This document shows, one piece after another, positions 12,200 to 25,000 of a DNA stretch of 64,000 nt. Under the pieces are notes generated by a model. It did no database searches. It had not been told where the DNA came from and saw only the letters and a program-made list of their open reading frames with translations. Source of the DNA: Sipunculus nudus (Eukaryota; Annelida; Sipuncula; Golfingiida; Sipunculidae); the NCBI GenBank assembly GCA_026874595.1, contig CM049316.1, positions 48,116,695-48,180,694 of the forward strand, given 5' to 3'. Position numbers and translations under genes: made by a program. Each line of letters begins with the position of its first letter. Position 1 is the stretch's first letter.

Positions 12200-13730
12200 A
12201 GGTTTTGGGACACTAGATGGAATCATAGCTGAGAAACTGACATGATTGTTGTCATTTTTTCAAAAAAAAATATTTGTAAAAATAAGAAAGAAATATGGGT
12301 GGCGCCACCACTTTTTGGGAACTGACAAAGCTAGTTATGGTTAATATTAAAGGCAAGTTTCATGACAACCCATGCATGAATTATCAAGATATTGGAGTTT
12401 TTGTATCAATTTTTTTATTATTCCTGGGGGTATTTACAAGCCCAATAGTTTGGAGGATATACCATATTTTCTCAAATAATTCGGAATGAAAAAAATAATT
12501 ACGATCTAGGAATTACGAAATAAAACAATAAAAATGAGTAAATTTAGTTTTGCTGACGCATGGACCATCGATGTCGTTTCATAGATGGGCAATAATGCCA
12601 GAAGTTTAAATATCTACCTTATAAAAGACCAAGGTGCCAATATTTGTCAGGTTTGTTTGATTAAACCCGTTTCTTAAACCCCTTTTTTCCCCTCTGACAG
12701 ATTACTAGATTCTCCATGAAAAATTATGATTTCGTTGTTTTATAATGGTACATTATATAGATGGTCTCACGTTTAGGTCGCCATACTTGACAGTCAACAT
12801 CCGATCACCTGTTAAGGCCACATGGAGTAAATTTTAAAACGGATTTTGCTTAAAACTTTATAAATATTTTCGTGCCTACCATTTACTGAATTACTCTATG
12901 CAAGGACCAAATCAAAGTTTATTTCCATGCTGAATAAAACAAAAGACGAAACGAGGTAGAATCCTGAACTGCTAAAGGTGGTGCAGCGAGGGCGCTTCCC
13001 GGGAGTCGCAGTCCAAGCGATGAAGCGTTAATTGCTTGTGTAAGGAAGACCACCGATGAGCGAGACAACATCCTTTTGATAATTATTTACATAGGAAAAC
13101 CGCCAGGGGGCAAGGCTGCCATCACAACCCTTTGATGATAAATTAGTACGCTAAATCAAATTACACCTTAACCAAACGAGTGACCGTTACAAACTCCGCA
13201 TGAATGGTTAGACAATGTTAATTGTGATAAAAAGAACAAAATCAGTTAAAAATAACACAATTTAATGAAATGAAGAACAACAAATTATATAAAAGTTTTA
13301 TTTCACATGTCAGAAATAAGAGTAATTAGTATATGTGTGGCACTGTTTGACCTCAGGTAGCGCACGCTGAGGTCGCGTGACTTGGGATTTCCAAATAAAA
13401 TGTGCATATATTAAACTCGTTTGCAGCATAGTTATATCACTTGCAATCTGAATAAAACTGGCACTTTGAGAGAGGACATTGTATGGATAGGTATACTGAA
13501 TTATAAATGGTAAGTTTTCTGCCCATGTTTTGAGAATGTCAATAATTATATATTTATAAATCAAAGTAAAGGGCAATATGGGAGGGCAAAACAGTCAATT
13601 GTCAACAGGTGCTGCGAATGTTTTACAAGAGGCGATAATTTGCAGTAATGGGTCGCTTAGGCCAAGGATAGTTTATTTTTGCATTTTTTTTTTACTGTTG
13701 GGATGCTACTTGGACATATGAAAACCATTT
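12200..13730. other. mostly unique intron DNA with one core-repeat fragment
   Basis: A perfect GGTGGCGCCACC lies at 12298-12309, followed by a decayed core unit to about 12480. The rest, including a less AT-rich patch at 12960-13110, shows no exon or repeat that I recognise. Confidence 0.5.
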
Positions 13731-13999
13731 TTTGAGCAATATATATATTTTTAATAGTCACCGTAGTACTTCATTAATATCCGTTATGGCGATTCCTTTG
13801 ATAACACTAAAAAAGGTGCAAAGTTCTTGTTGTTCCATTCAATACAGTCATGTCATAACAAGGCAAGATGGCGACCGGCATGAAACCGCCAGCCTTACAG
13901 CTATGCTCCGAGGTTTGTTCTTTCAAAATTATACAGTAAAAAAAATAATTATAATTTTCAGAAAACTACGTTTACGAAATAAAACAGATTCCGAATCAA

Positions 14000-14219
14000 T
14001 TGAGTAAATATGGCAGTTCGCAGTGACCTAATTTCAGGTTTCCATGGAAATTTTTTATTAACCTCCCTGGATGTTCACTTAGAAGTTTCTAGGACCAGCA
14101 GTTACGATTAGTGCCCTGCTACCAGACGACCGGATGGTCAGACGACAGAACAGACAGACGGCCGGCCGACGGACAAAGCGCCATTCCTATACCTCAGTTG
14201 ATTTACAGTCAGCTGAGCT
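14000..14219 (+). mobile_element. 3' end of ACAAGGG-type element
   Basis: The core end (CAGTGACCTAATTTCAGG, GGTTACGAT-like) is followed by CGGACGGACAAAG-type repeats and the terminal stem-loop ending AGTCAGCTGAGCT at 14219. Only four bases later the next element head begins. Confidence 0.7.
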
Positions 14220-14223
14220 AAAA

Positions 14224-14680
14224 ACAAGGGATCCATGGGTCACTGTGCTCAGCTAAAGTTGACCTTGAAGGAAAAATTCTAAAATAACATCAAATGAAGA
14301 TAAAGTCTGAGAGGAAGATGTAATATAGGCCATAGTTGGTTGATATGATTAGTTTGTACTGATGAGTAAGAAATTGTTGCAAATAAGATTATGTGACCTG
14401 ACTAATGTTGAAACTGAAGCATGCTCTGACTGACTAGGCCTAAAAAATGTTATACATGTTCCAGCTGGCTAAAACACAATGTGTTGCCCCTCTTAATCAG
14501 ACCTCAGGTCACACGGCCTTGAAGGGCTATAACAAGGTGTGAAACAGTCATATGCAAGGAAATGAGACAGTGTGTAGGGATGGTGATGCTGGGAAATGTT
14601 TAAAGCAAAACTGAACTGTTAATTTGAAAGAATAAGAATAATATTGCTCCTGATTATGTCCCTTTAAATAAGATATATCA
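14224..14680 (+). repeat. ACAAGGG-headed repeat, abutting an upstream 3' end
   Basis: The head ACAAGGGATCCATGGGTCA is followed by GCTCAGCTAAAGTTGACCTT. The body is the one also seen at 5394 and, headless, at 2880-3262. Confidence 0.65.
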
Positions 14681-14899
14681 AGAAAGATTATATAAGATTG
14701 AAAGAAATTTCTTTTGAATTTCTTTCTTAAACAATCTTGGATCTTATTTTAACAATGCATTACCATAATGCTTTTTGATGGGCAATCCCCATGTCATGAC
14801 TTTTGGTGGGGCCTGCCTGTTATGGGGTTCACTACAATGACTAGATGCCCCTAGTCCCATGTAATATGCTGGGTATACAATTATGACTCTATGAAGAAT

Positions 14900-16180
14900 G
14901 TGCGTGCAAAGAATCATGGTGATGAATGCATCAGTTGTTCAGAAACTGGAGGTTTTGTATCAAATTTTTAATCATACTGAGGGGAATTTACAAGGCCTAA
15001 AGCCTGAAAGATATGCTCAACAAACCTAATTTCAGGTTTCCATGGAGATTTTCCATGGACCTCCCTGGATGTAAAATTAGAAGATTCTAGGTTGAATGGT
15101 TAGGATCTTCACCCTGTTCATGGACAACTGCATCTCTGAAGGTCTCAAAAATAAAGAAAAAAAAAAGCATAAAATTTTTTAAAAAATCTAGGTGGTGCCA
15201 TCAGTCTGTAGGGTCTGATGAAACACTCCATGATTAATATGCATGCAAAGAATCATGGTGATCAATGCATGAGTTGTTCAGTAGCTCAGAGGATATGGGT
15301 AACAGCGACCTAATATCAGGTTTCCAGGGAGATTTTTCATGGACCTCCCAGGATCTCAGGCTAGAAGTTTCTAGGTCCAATGGTTAGGATTCCTGCCCTG
15401 TTAACTGACAACCGCATCTGTGAAGGTCTCAAAAATAGAGAAAACTAGAATGGCTTTGTTTTTGCAGCGCCCTATGTTACATCACAAAACATTGGGGGTG
15501 AAATATGCAATATCTCGAAACAATGATTCTTGATTTCAATAAGATTTTGACAAAAAGAACTGGTGTGTCAAAGTTGAAGAAAAATTTTCAGCACTTCCAA
15601 ATTATGGTAGTCACAATAATCTTAGAACTGCATAAATCTGCACTAAATATGAAGGTCAAGGTCACCTGGTTTCGAACCCTTCTGAGATTCTGGAAGGAAC
15701 AATGACTGTTTAAAGTTTTGGAGGAAAATATCGCATTCACAAGATATTTACGATATACGACGACTTAAGACAACTGAGGATGGCACTGAAACCAACATGT
15801 CACGCCCCCATAACTCGGAGGATATAGGTAACAGCAACCTAATTTCAGAATTCCAAGGAGATTTTTCAAGGACCTCACTGGATGTCCATTTTGAAGATAC
15901 CAGGTCCAGCGGTTATGATTTGTGCCTAGTTAACAGACTGATGAAGGGCAAGGACTGATCACTATAGCTCTGATGACTTTCAGTCAGCTGAGCAAAAAAT
16001 GTGTCAAGGTCATTCATGACTTGACTTAGCCTTTGAAATGGTGCATCAATGCTGCAAGTTTGATGACTGTACCTCAAATTCTATATTGAGTGATTGCGTT
16101 AACACCATTTTAGCATTATCACCACTGTGACCCTGAAATATGTGTCAAGGTCATTCACATTCTGACTTGACCAAGCCCTT
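14900..16180 (+). repeat. decayed core-repeat array and 3' end
   Basis: Units carry CTAATTTCAGGTTTCCA and GGTGGTGCCATCAGTCTG-type strings (about 15000, 15190, 15300, 15840). They end in ACAGACTGATGAAGGGCAAGGACTGATC and a stem-loop with GTCAGCTGAGC near 15985. A fragment of the TGTCAAGGTCAT family (15997-16170), better preserved at 29.33-29.85 kb, follows. Confidence 0.6.
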
Positions 16181-16399
16181 GCAGGGTTCTTGCGCCTTTT
16201 CAATTTAAAAAAGTAAGACCTTTTTAAGACTTTGTTAGACGATTTTACGTGAAAAATAAGACCATTTTTCATGGTTATTAGAAACCTTATATATATGGTT
16301 TCTTGCAAAGAGCACATTGTAGCTTAGCATTTGCTGTTAGAAAGTCCAGGTTGAACACCATTTTAACAGTGTGAATCATTATGTAACAACTGTTAAATA

Positions 16400-16560
16400 A
16401 ACACTGCCCTGGTCTAGTGGGCATGTACTCTGACTACCAGTGATGAGCCAGAGGGGCATTTAGCTGTGTCACCTAATCACAGAGTATTAACTGGGTGAAT
16501 GAGCAGGGCTTCCTTCCACTCTTGGTAGCCAAACAAACAAATAGTAATTAATTAGCCCAG
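16400..16560 (+). repeat. possible decayed tRNA-derived SINE
   Basis: CCTGGTCTAGTGGGCATG resembles a tRNA A-box region, but no clear B-box (GGTTCGANNCC) follows at the usual distance. The rest shows no tRNA fold that I could draw. This is a weak call. Confidence 0.25.
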
Positions 16561-17790
16561 GGCATCTAGTCTGGGGTGATCTCTGACTTGAGAGGATGCA
16601 GACATATCTATTTAGTGTGCATGCATCCCAAGCTAAGTCTTCAGTCAAGTAGATTATAATCATTATAATGCAATGTTCACTTGTACACCTCTAATTTTGG
16701 TTCATTTGTTTTGATTGTTTTTATTAAAATTTATGATTATTATTAATAAATTATTAAGAATTAATATTACCCTAATAACTTTAAAAGCACTATAAAGAAG
16801 ACATACAAATTTGATATAATGAGATAGTTTAACCTTAGAAATCCGTGAAATGCCCACATTAGCTATCGAAAACTAACCAATTTACAGAATATAGAGGTGC
16901 CCACATTAGCTAAACATAATAAAGTGAAGAAAAACCGGGACTGCCCAAAAGTGCCCACTTTATAGAGGTGCCCACTTTATGGATGTGCCCACTAGAAGAG
17001 GTTCCACTGTATTCCTTTTTATACTCATCTAAATAACAAATAACAAATGACACATTATTAAATAAATAGCTCTTATAGCCCGTATTGTCCCCACCTTTTT
17101 TGCTGGCTGTTGCCGTGTACCCATACAGATATGTCGTTACGATCAGAGTTTCATTCCCATATATAATACATGGCAAAACATGCATCTTATTATCCATAAA
17201 TCTGTCCATTAAGTTTACCATATCTATAAACAGAGTTTAGTCCTAGAACGGTAATGTTGTAACTTTGACTGCTACAGCCCCACGATCGCCAGGCCCCAAT
17301 TTTCCCTTAGCATCTTCATTTTCCCGCCAAAATCAAAGAACACGTGCAAGCCAGTCCTCAGGTACAAACATTTTCATGGACATGTTCGGATAACTTCGAT
17401 GACTTGAGTTCATAGAATATCCGGAAAAAAACAACGCAACGGTCAATTTGATATGACATATTCGCTGACGCATAACCGTGATGTTCCATGCCGCGAGAGT
17501 GACCAGTTTCCACTTTGAAACCCTTGAATATCCTGCTGTATGAGCGCGATCTACTGCAAAATCACAGGTGCACACCAAAGAGTGAGGGATTTGTAAAGAG
17601 AGCAAGCGAGCTTGGACGTTCAAAAATTCACAGGGATATGTTTGGAAAAATGCAGTTGGATGACATTGATATTGTTTGCATCGGGCAAACCGTAATATAC
17701 GTGGGCAAAATGAGTTCTGAAATGCGAGAGAAATAGGATAAAAATTAATTTACGATCAACAAAACAGATTTCTTGATGGTCATGAGATGA
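16560..17790. other. mostly unique intron DNA
   Basis: No element modules are visible. Three GTGCCCAC(A/T)TT(A/T)-type strings occur at 16850-16990. An open frame at 17515-17736 (plus) has no recognised motif, so I do not call it a gene. Confidence 0.5.
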
Positions 17791-17799
17791 AATGTTTGG

Positions 17800-18790
17800 C
17801 TGAAAATGCATCCACAATCTTTTTAAAGATGTGTCCTGTGACCTTGACCTTTGACCTCATGACCCCAAAATCAATTTGGGTCTTTCTTTTCCAATGGGTC
17901 ATATACAAATCAAGTTTGAAATCCATACATCAATAAAAGCAGGAATTATCATCCAGAAACTAATTTTTGACAGAAAGCTCCTGTGGCCTTGACCTTTGAC
18001 CTTGTGACCCCAAAATTGATATGGATCATCCACTATTGGCAAGTGAGCTATATATTCAAGATGGATGACCTGGGATGAAAGTTTAGCTTAAAATGCATCC
18101 ACAGTATCTTTTAAGATGCAAGTCCAGTGACCATGACCTTTGACCTCATGACCCTAGAACCTATAGGGTTCTTACTTTAGTGATGGGCCATTCATAAGTC
18201 ACGTTTGAAATCCATATGGCTATCAACACTGGAGATATCATAAGAGGTGTGTGATTTTCACCAAATATGGACACATTAAAGGTCAAGGCCACTCTCATGT
18301 TAAAGGTCATGACCCAAATGTAAATAGACCTAATCCCATAACCAATCTCTCTACATGTGCATAATATGAAAGAAATCTGTCCATTAGTTTTTTACTTATA
18401 ATGCTTACAGGACTGTCAAGTGGCAATTATGGGGGTATTAAAAGGCATAAAAACAAGAAAAGGATAATAGGTGGCGCCACAAGGCTATCCAAGATCTTCG
18501 GTCACCTTGATTTTTGGACAAGTCCATGCAAGCTTACTTGAGATATTTAAGAATTTGTGTTATTTTCAGCAAAAATGGACCTATTAAAGGTCAAGGTCAC
18601 TCTTCTAGCAAAGGTCATGACCCCATTTTAAATAGGCTTCGTCCCCTTACCTATATCTATACAAATGTAAAGTTTGAAAGTTTGAAAAAGTGAAATATTT
18701 TTTGAGTTATCCCGCTCACAAGGATTTTCTGCTGCGGCGGCGGGACCGTCGTGAAACCATAGTATCCCGACTTTGTCTGGGGATACAATA
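17800..18790 (+). mobile_element. modular element 3' part, GTATCCCC family
   Basis: Core units with TGACCTTGACCTTTGACC variants (17838-18150) are followed by units with GGTGGCGCCAC (18470). A GGCGGCGGG short repeat and a terminal stem-loop GTATCCC (18762-18768) / GGGATAC (18780-18786) follow. The 13-base end TGTCTGGGGATAC is the exact reverse complement of the 5' motif at 941-953. No matching 5' head was found here. Confidence 0.6.
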
Positions 18791-18879
18791 AAAAATTCAG
18801 GATTCATAGGAGACCAGAAATTTCAGGATTTCACATTAGAGGGTTCCAAGGAAAATGAATACATTTTGTATATCTAGGT

Positions 18880-20420
18880 GCTCAAAATCAAATTTCTGGT
18901 CCACAGTTCACATAATATAGGTCACCATAACCTAATTTCAGGTTTCCAAGGAGAATTGCCAAGGACTTCCCTGAATGTCATGTAAGAAGAGCCTAAGGCT
19001 AATGAATACAATTTGTGCCCTATCTAACTGCTCAAAACCATGCTTCTGGTCAGTAGCTTGCAGAATATAGGTCACCATGACATAATTTTAAATTTCAAAG
19101 GAGATTTACCCATGACCTAGGCCTAATGCATACCCATCTGATGTTAAAAGTAATCAAATCATGTTTTTGGTCTGTCACATGCAGGTTTCCAGTGGGATTT
19201 ATCAAAATCTCCCTGGATGTTGTGTTGGAAGATCTAGGGGCTTAACGATACAATCTGTGCCCCATCTGACTGTATTTGACATGTATTATAAAAATAAATT
19301 CACCTAATTTTGGGAAATCAAGAATACTTGACAAAGACCTCCCTAGACTTTTCAATATAAGGTTCAAAGGAAAATAGATACAATTAGTACCTTGTCTGTC
19401 TTAATACTCAAATTCTTATATTTATGGCCTGTACACCATGACATAATTTCTGGATCCAAAGGGTTTTGCCTATAACCTCCCTGGAAGTTGCTTTAGAAGA
19501 TTCTAGGCCTCATGCATACAATATGTGCCCCTCTGACAATCAGGGGGCTCATATGACAACTTTTTCCCTGCAGGTTGCAAAAATAGGTCACCATGACCTA
19601 ATTTCATGTTTCGAAAGAGATGTGTCTAGAACCTCCCTGGCTTTTGTGTCTGAAGATTCTGGTATTAACAGACACAATTTGTGCCCATCTGACATTCATT
19701 GTGCTCATATGACATTTTTTTCCCTATAGGTTGCAGAATATAGGTCACCATGATCTATTTTCATGTTTCTAAAGACATTTGCCTAGGACCAACCTGGATG
19801 TCATGATAGAAGATTCTAGGCCTAATGGATACAATCTGTGCCCAGTCTGACTGTATTGGTGCTAAAACCATTTTTCGGCCCATAGGTCACAGAATATAGG
19901 TCACCATGACCTTTTTTTTAGGTTTCCAACGACACTTACCTCGGACCTACCTGTATTTTATGATAGAAGGTTCTAGGCCTGAAGGATACAATTTGTGCCA
20001 CATCTGACTGTCTGGGTGCTCAAAATCATTGAGAAAAAAAATGTTTTCAGTTCATAGGAGCAAAATGTAGGTTTCAGTGACCTAATTTTAGGTATCCTAC
20101 AACATTTGCCTAGGACCTCTCTGAATATTACATTAGAAGATTCTAGGCCTAATGGATACAATTTGTGCCTTGTCTAACTGTCTGGGTGCTCAAAACCATT
20201 TTTCAGCCCATAGGTCACAGAATATAGGTCACCATGACCTAATTTCAGGTTTCCAAGGAGATTTACCCAGGTACTCCCTTGATATACAGCAGAAATTTCT
20301 AGGTCTAATGGTTACGATTTGTGCCCTGTTAACGGCCTGATGGCTGCAGAGCCACATGGCCAGACTTACACTGGACATAGGGTGATTGCTAAAGCTTAGA
20401 TGACTTACAGAAAGTGGAAC
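18880..20420 (+). repeat. tandem core array with AGGTCAnnnTGACCT palindromes
   Basis: About nine units of roughly 150-160 bp carry ATAGGTCACCATGACCTAAT, TTTCCAAGGAGATTT-like and GATTCTAGGCCTAATG strings. Perfect 15-bp AGGTCACCATGACCT palindromes occur at 19585-19599, 19898-19912 and 20226-20240, with one- or two-mismatch copies near 18917, 19070 and 19743. The array ends with a decayed 3' end (GGGTGATTGCTAAAGC, 20385-20410) next to a new head at 20423. Confidence 0.8.
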
Positions 20421-20422
20421 TA

Positions 20423-20604
20423 ACAAGTGACCCATGGGTCATGACGCTCAGCTGACTGGGAAGAGATTCACAAAAGGAAATTTTATCACCAGAATGGTAG
20501 TATATACCCATTCAACTGAAGCATCAAACAGATTAACCAACAGGCCAAGATTTAGTCTGTTTTTATATATCTCAAAAATAGAGAAAAATGAGTAAACTTT
20601 TAAA
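20423..20604 (+). repeat. ACAAGTG head with short body
   Basis: The head ACAAGTGACCCATGGGTCA plus GACGCTCAGCTG begins right after a decayed 3' end. The body is interrupted after about 180 bp by the ACTAGAATACGGG element. Confidence 0.6.
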
Positions 20605-21777
20605 ACTAGAATACGGGTAACCGACAAGTGACTACATGTATCTGCCAAAATCGGATAGTGAGGCATGGATTGAGTGGCAAGGGGAAATAGAGTGAGGTAT
20701 GTTGCATATTAGCATGGATGTCTGCAGCCTAAATGTGTATGTAGGTTGTGCCACCTACCACAAATCCAGAAATCTGTCCAAGTTGTATACACCTGCAAAA
20801 TTTTAGGCAGAAAAGTCAAACCACTACATGTATATGAGCGATTTTTGCCCATGGCAGACAAACAGACAAACACCGTGCAAAAATCTTTGCAGGTAACCCC
20901 TCCAGTTTTGTGTATGATAAAGACCTATGTGAGATCTAAACACATGCACAATTTTGGCCCAATCGGTCAAATGGTTCCTGAGATATGAGGTTGGATGTGT
21001 CCAGCGTTAACTAGAATGTAGGTGGCGCCACCTGTCATAAAATCAAGAAAGCTGTCCACGATGTATAAACCTGCAAAATTTTAGGCAGTTATGTCGAACC
21101 ACTACAGAGAAATGAGTAATTTTAGGCCACGGCAGACTAACAGACAGACGCTGTGCAAACATTGTTACAGGTGGCGCCACCATTTTTTGTGTATGTTACA
21201 GAGCTATCAAAGGGCTACATTTGTATAAATTTTATTTCCTGATCGGTCAAACGGTTCCCGAGATATAAGCTTGGATGTCATAAGCATGAACGTGAACATA
21301 GGTGGCGCCACCTGTCATAAAATCAAGAAAGCTATCCTGGATGTATACACATGACGAATTTCAGGTGAATTAGTCAATTCACTGCAGAGATATGAGTGAT
21401 TTTAACCCAAGGCAGATGAACAGATGGACACTGTGCAAACATGGTTACAGGTGGCGCCACCATTTTTTGTGTATGTTATAAAGCAATCCAAGGGCTACAT
21501 TTGTATCAATTTTATTTCCTGATCGGTCAAACGGTTCCCAAGATATGAGGGTTTATGAGTGGAAACAGACCCACAAATGGACACTGGATAGAGAGGAAAG
21601 GTCAGAGGTCAATGCAAATTGGTTAGGCACCAGTTCACATGTGACCCGATAACAGGTGTAAGTTTGGGAAAAATCGGTCCATTAGTCTCTGAGGAGCTCT
21701 CTGGAAACGAACGCCGCCACGGCGGAGGAACTCGGTCAAAAACATAGTATCCGCAAAACTTCGTTTTGGCGGATACA
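20605..21777 (+). mobile_element. complete hairpin-ended element, GTATCCGCC family (copy 1)
   Basis: It starts ACTAGAATACGGGTAACC, with a 5' motif GTATCTGCCAAAA near 20639. The core is four alternating 149/131-bp half units, each opening with a perfect GGTGGCGCCACC (21021, 21170, 21301, 21450). The 3' end has a CGCCGCCACGGCGG block and a stem-loop of GTATCCGCAAAA, CTTCG, TTTTGGCGGATAC ending at 21776. The right arm is the reverse complement of the 5' motif. No coding frame of note. Confidence 0.75.
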
Positions 21778-21779
21778 AA

Positions 21780-22092
21780 AATACAGGTGGCTCCACCAGT
21801 CTGCAGAAACTAATAAAAACACTTAATGGTCAATATCCATGCAAAAAATCATGGTGATCTCTGCATTAGTTGTTCAGATACTTCAGTTTTTGTATCAAAT
21901 TGTCCATTATTCTGAGGGATACTTCGGAGTCCTATAGCTTGAAGGATATGGGTAACAGAGACCTAATTTCAAGTTTCCACAGGCACCTTTCATGGGCCTC
22001 CTTGCATGACAAGAATGAAGATTCTAGGTCCAGTTGTTGCGATTTGTATCCTGTTGACAGATAACCACATCTTTAAAGGTCTCAAAAAAAAG
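21780..22092 (+). repeat. single core unit
   Basis: This unit starts CAGGTGGCTCCACCAGTCTGC and matches the 337-bp units at 27.6-29.3 kb (ATGGTGATC, GGGTAACAGAGACCTAATTTC, GATTCTAGGTCCAG, GGTCTCAAAAA). It is cut off by the ACAAGGG head at 22096. Confidence 0.7.
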
Positions 22093-22095
22093 AAA

Positions 22096-25000
22096 ACAAG
22101 GGACCTATGGGTCACGACGCTCAGCTGTTATATATGATAAAAAAATATTATTTAGAAATGAGGCACATACTGGTTTTGTGTGGTAATAAATATAAGCTGT
22201 ATTATGAGTTGTTGTTGTTTAGCTTATGTATGATTTTGATAGTACCTTTGGAGACAGGGAAGAGGATTGATTTCATTTATTTTATTAACAAATGGAGTAC
22301 TACTGTCACACAGATTTTGACTTGGCCATAAAACTTATAAGCAGAACATATAATATAAGAGTTTAACTATTTATTAAAAAAATTACAAATATTGTCCCAA
22401 ATATAAATTTTATTAAAAATAATAAGAGAATCATATGATTTTTTAAAATGAAATATAACTGATATGATTATTAAAATAATATTAAAGAATATATTCATGA
22501 ATGCATTCATGAATACATTTTGAAAGTATTTGCACGAGTATTCATATACTTTCATTTTTACCTGAATTCCCATTCTTTATGCAAGAATTTTTATAATGGA
22601 GTACATAATCATATTCGTATTTTAATACAATTACAAAGTATTCGCACCATGTCTGGTATTTATTCAGTTTTCACCAAACAATGATGTTGAGAATCCAGAA
22701 TATACAAATTTCACACATTTGAATAATGATCATAAGTACCTGGTTTTATGGCTTTTATTTATATTAAAAAATAACGGAAAAAAAATTCATTTTGGACTAA
22801 TTTCACATCAATGTACACACTAGACACAGTAGGAATCTAGATTAATATTATCAACTGCATCTTTGTCTATCATTAATTTCCTTCATATAATCCTTAATGA
22901 TTAGTAATGAATAATATGATTTACTTCTTTATCATTAAAAATGAACTGAAAAATGCCATAGGTGACTGCATGGTGTTATTTGGAATATGTGACATTCTAC
23001 CCATCGATACAAGATTCTTATATCATCAGAAACTGCAAGTTAATTTTCTGTTATTATAAACTAACAAATTCCTTTTCTATTTTTCTTTAATTTGTTATTA
23101 AAAACCAATAAAAATTTATTAAATTTATTGTTTATTGTTATGTTGTTGGTTAAAACTACTAGATGAGTTGGGTTGAACACCTGGATCAACTGTGGCTGGC
23201 CATAAGCTGCCTGGATTCTCCCCTCAAGCGTGCATAATTTGATGAAAGGTCAACAAGGTCAACATACAGGTGACTCAAGAGGGGCTGGAGAGAGCCAAAG
23301 TCTGACAGGGTCTCATAAAAAACATTAATAAAAGCTACAATATTTGGCAAATTTCTTTCAGCTTTCTAAACTAAAAAGCTGAAATCCTTATGTGTGCATG
23401 ATATGAAAATTATATCAACAGTGCTCACGGGAAACAAATGTGCCTTGGTCACAGTTGGGCAAAATTTAAGGTACTAATTTTATATTTATACTAATAACTT
23501 ATAAAATTTGAAAAATTCAGAACTAATTTTGGGTATTCAATTGAATCTTGATTAAATAATGTTACATCCCTGACAAAAAAAATCTCTAGCTTCAGCAATG
23601 CCCTTGTTAAGGGAGTAAATATATTTCTTGATTTTTTACAAAGTGCATTATGTTTGGGCCCATAACTTAAAAAAAAATACACAATACTGACATCATTTCT
23701 GGCATGTGCATAGTGAATGTATAGAAAAATATGTATATTATATATGATCAAAGTCAGATCAGTGGTTTAGATATTAGGCAGTCTTAAAGTGTAACATTGG
23801 GTTTTTAATGGAAAAATGAAGTTTTTCATTGATATCTCGAAGGAATTAAGTCCTAGTGACCAAATTCTTGGCATGGTAGGGGATTTTGGAGAAATCTAAC
23901 TGTATGCCAAATTTAAGGAACTTAGACCTGAAGCTCGGGAGCTGAGCTCTAGCAAACTGCATAACACTAGCAATATGTGACATGGTGCTTCAAAACTTGA
24001 ATAAAATCTACAGTTTTTGATCAGCTGGTTTCAAATTTTTGGTGTTAACAGTTGAAATGCTAGCAAAAACATGCTGTGAAAATTAAATCCACAGCAGTTA
24101 CAGCAAAAAAACGTGCCATGGTCAAAGTTGGGCAAAATTTAAGGTACCAATATTTTATTTTTGCTAATATTTTTAAAAATTTTAAAGATTTTGATCTAAT
24201 TTTGGGTATACAATTTAATTTTGATTAATAAAAGTAATATTACTGGAAAAAAAGTGCTTAGCTGAAACAAGTTTTGTGTTAAGTGATAAAATTTCTTTCC
24301 TGATTATTTACAAAATGCATTATGTTTGGGCCCATAACTTTTTTAAATTAAATAATACAGACCTAATTTCTGGCATGTACATAGGAATTATATAGAGGAT
24401 TATTTATAGGAAATATGAGGAAAAACAGATGAGTGGTTTTGATATTAGGCAGTCCTAAAGTGTGAAAATAGGTTTTTAACAAGGGACCTATGGGTCACGA
24501 CGCTCAGCTGTTATATATGATAAAAAAATATTATTTAGAAATGAGGCACATGCTGGTTTTGTGTGGTAATAAATATAAGCTGTATTATGAGTTGTTGTTG
24601 TTTAGCTTATGTATGATTTTGATAGTACCTTTGGAGACAGGGAAGAGGATTGATTTCATTTATTTTATTAACAAATGGAGTACTACTGTCACACAGATTT
24701 TGACTTGGCCATATAACTTATAAGCAGAACATATAATATAAGAGTTTAACTATTTATTAAAAATATTATAAATATTGTCCCAAATATAATTTTTATTAAA
24801 AATAATAGGAGAATCATATGATTTTTTAAAATGAAATATAACTGATATGATTATTAAAATAATATTAAAGAATATATTCATGAATGCATTAATGAATACA
24901 TTTAGAAAGTATTTGCACGAGTATTCATATACTTTCATTTTTACCTGAATTCCCATTCTTTATGCAAGAAATTTTATAATGGAGTACATAATCATATTCA

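Noticed and set aside
16180-16320. Decayed hAT-type end (GCAGGGTTCTTGC) related to 35930-36030
   Set aside because: Only one end is recognisable at each site, so an element cannot be delimited.
16400-16480. tRNA gene
   Set aside because: An A-box-like string is present but there is no B-box and no cloverleaf. At most it is a decayed SINE.
17515-17736. 73-codon open frame on the plus strand
   Set aside because: No similarity recognised, and it lies in an intron of the opposite-strand gene without exon signals that I can trust.
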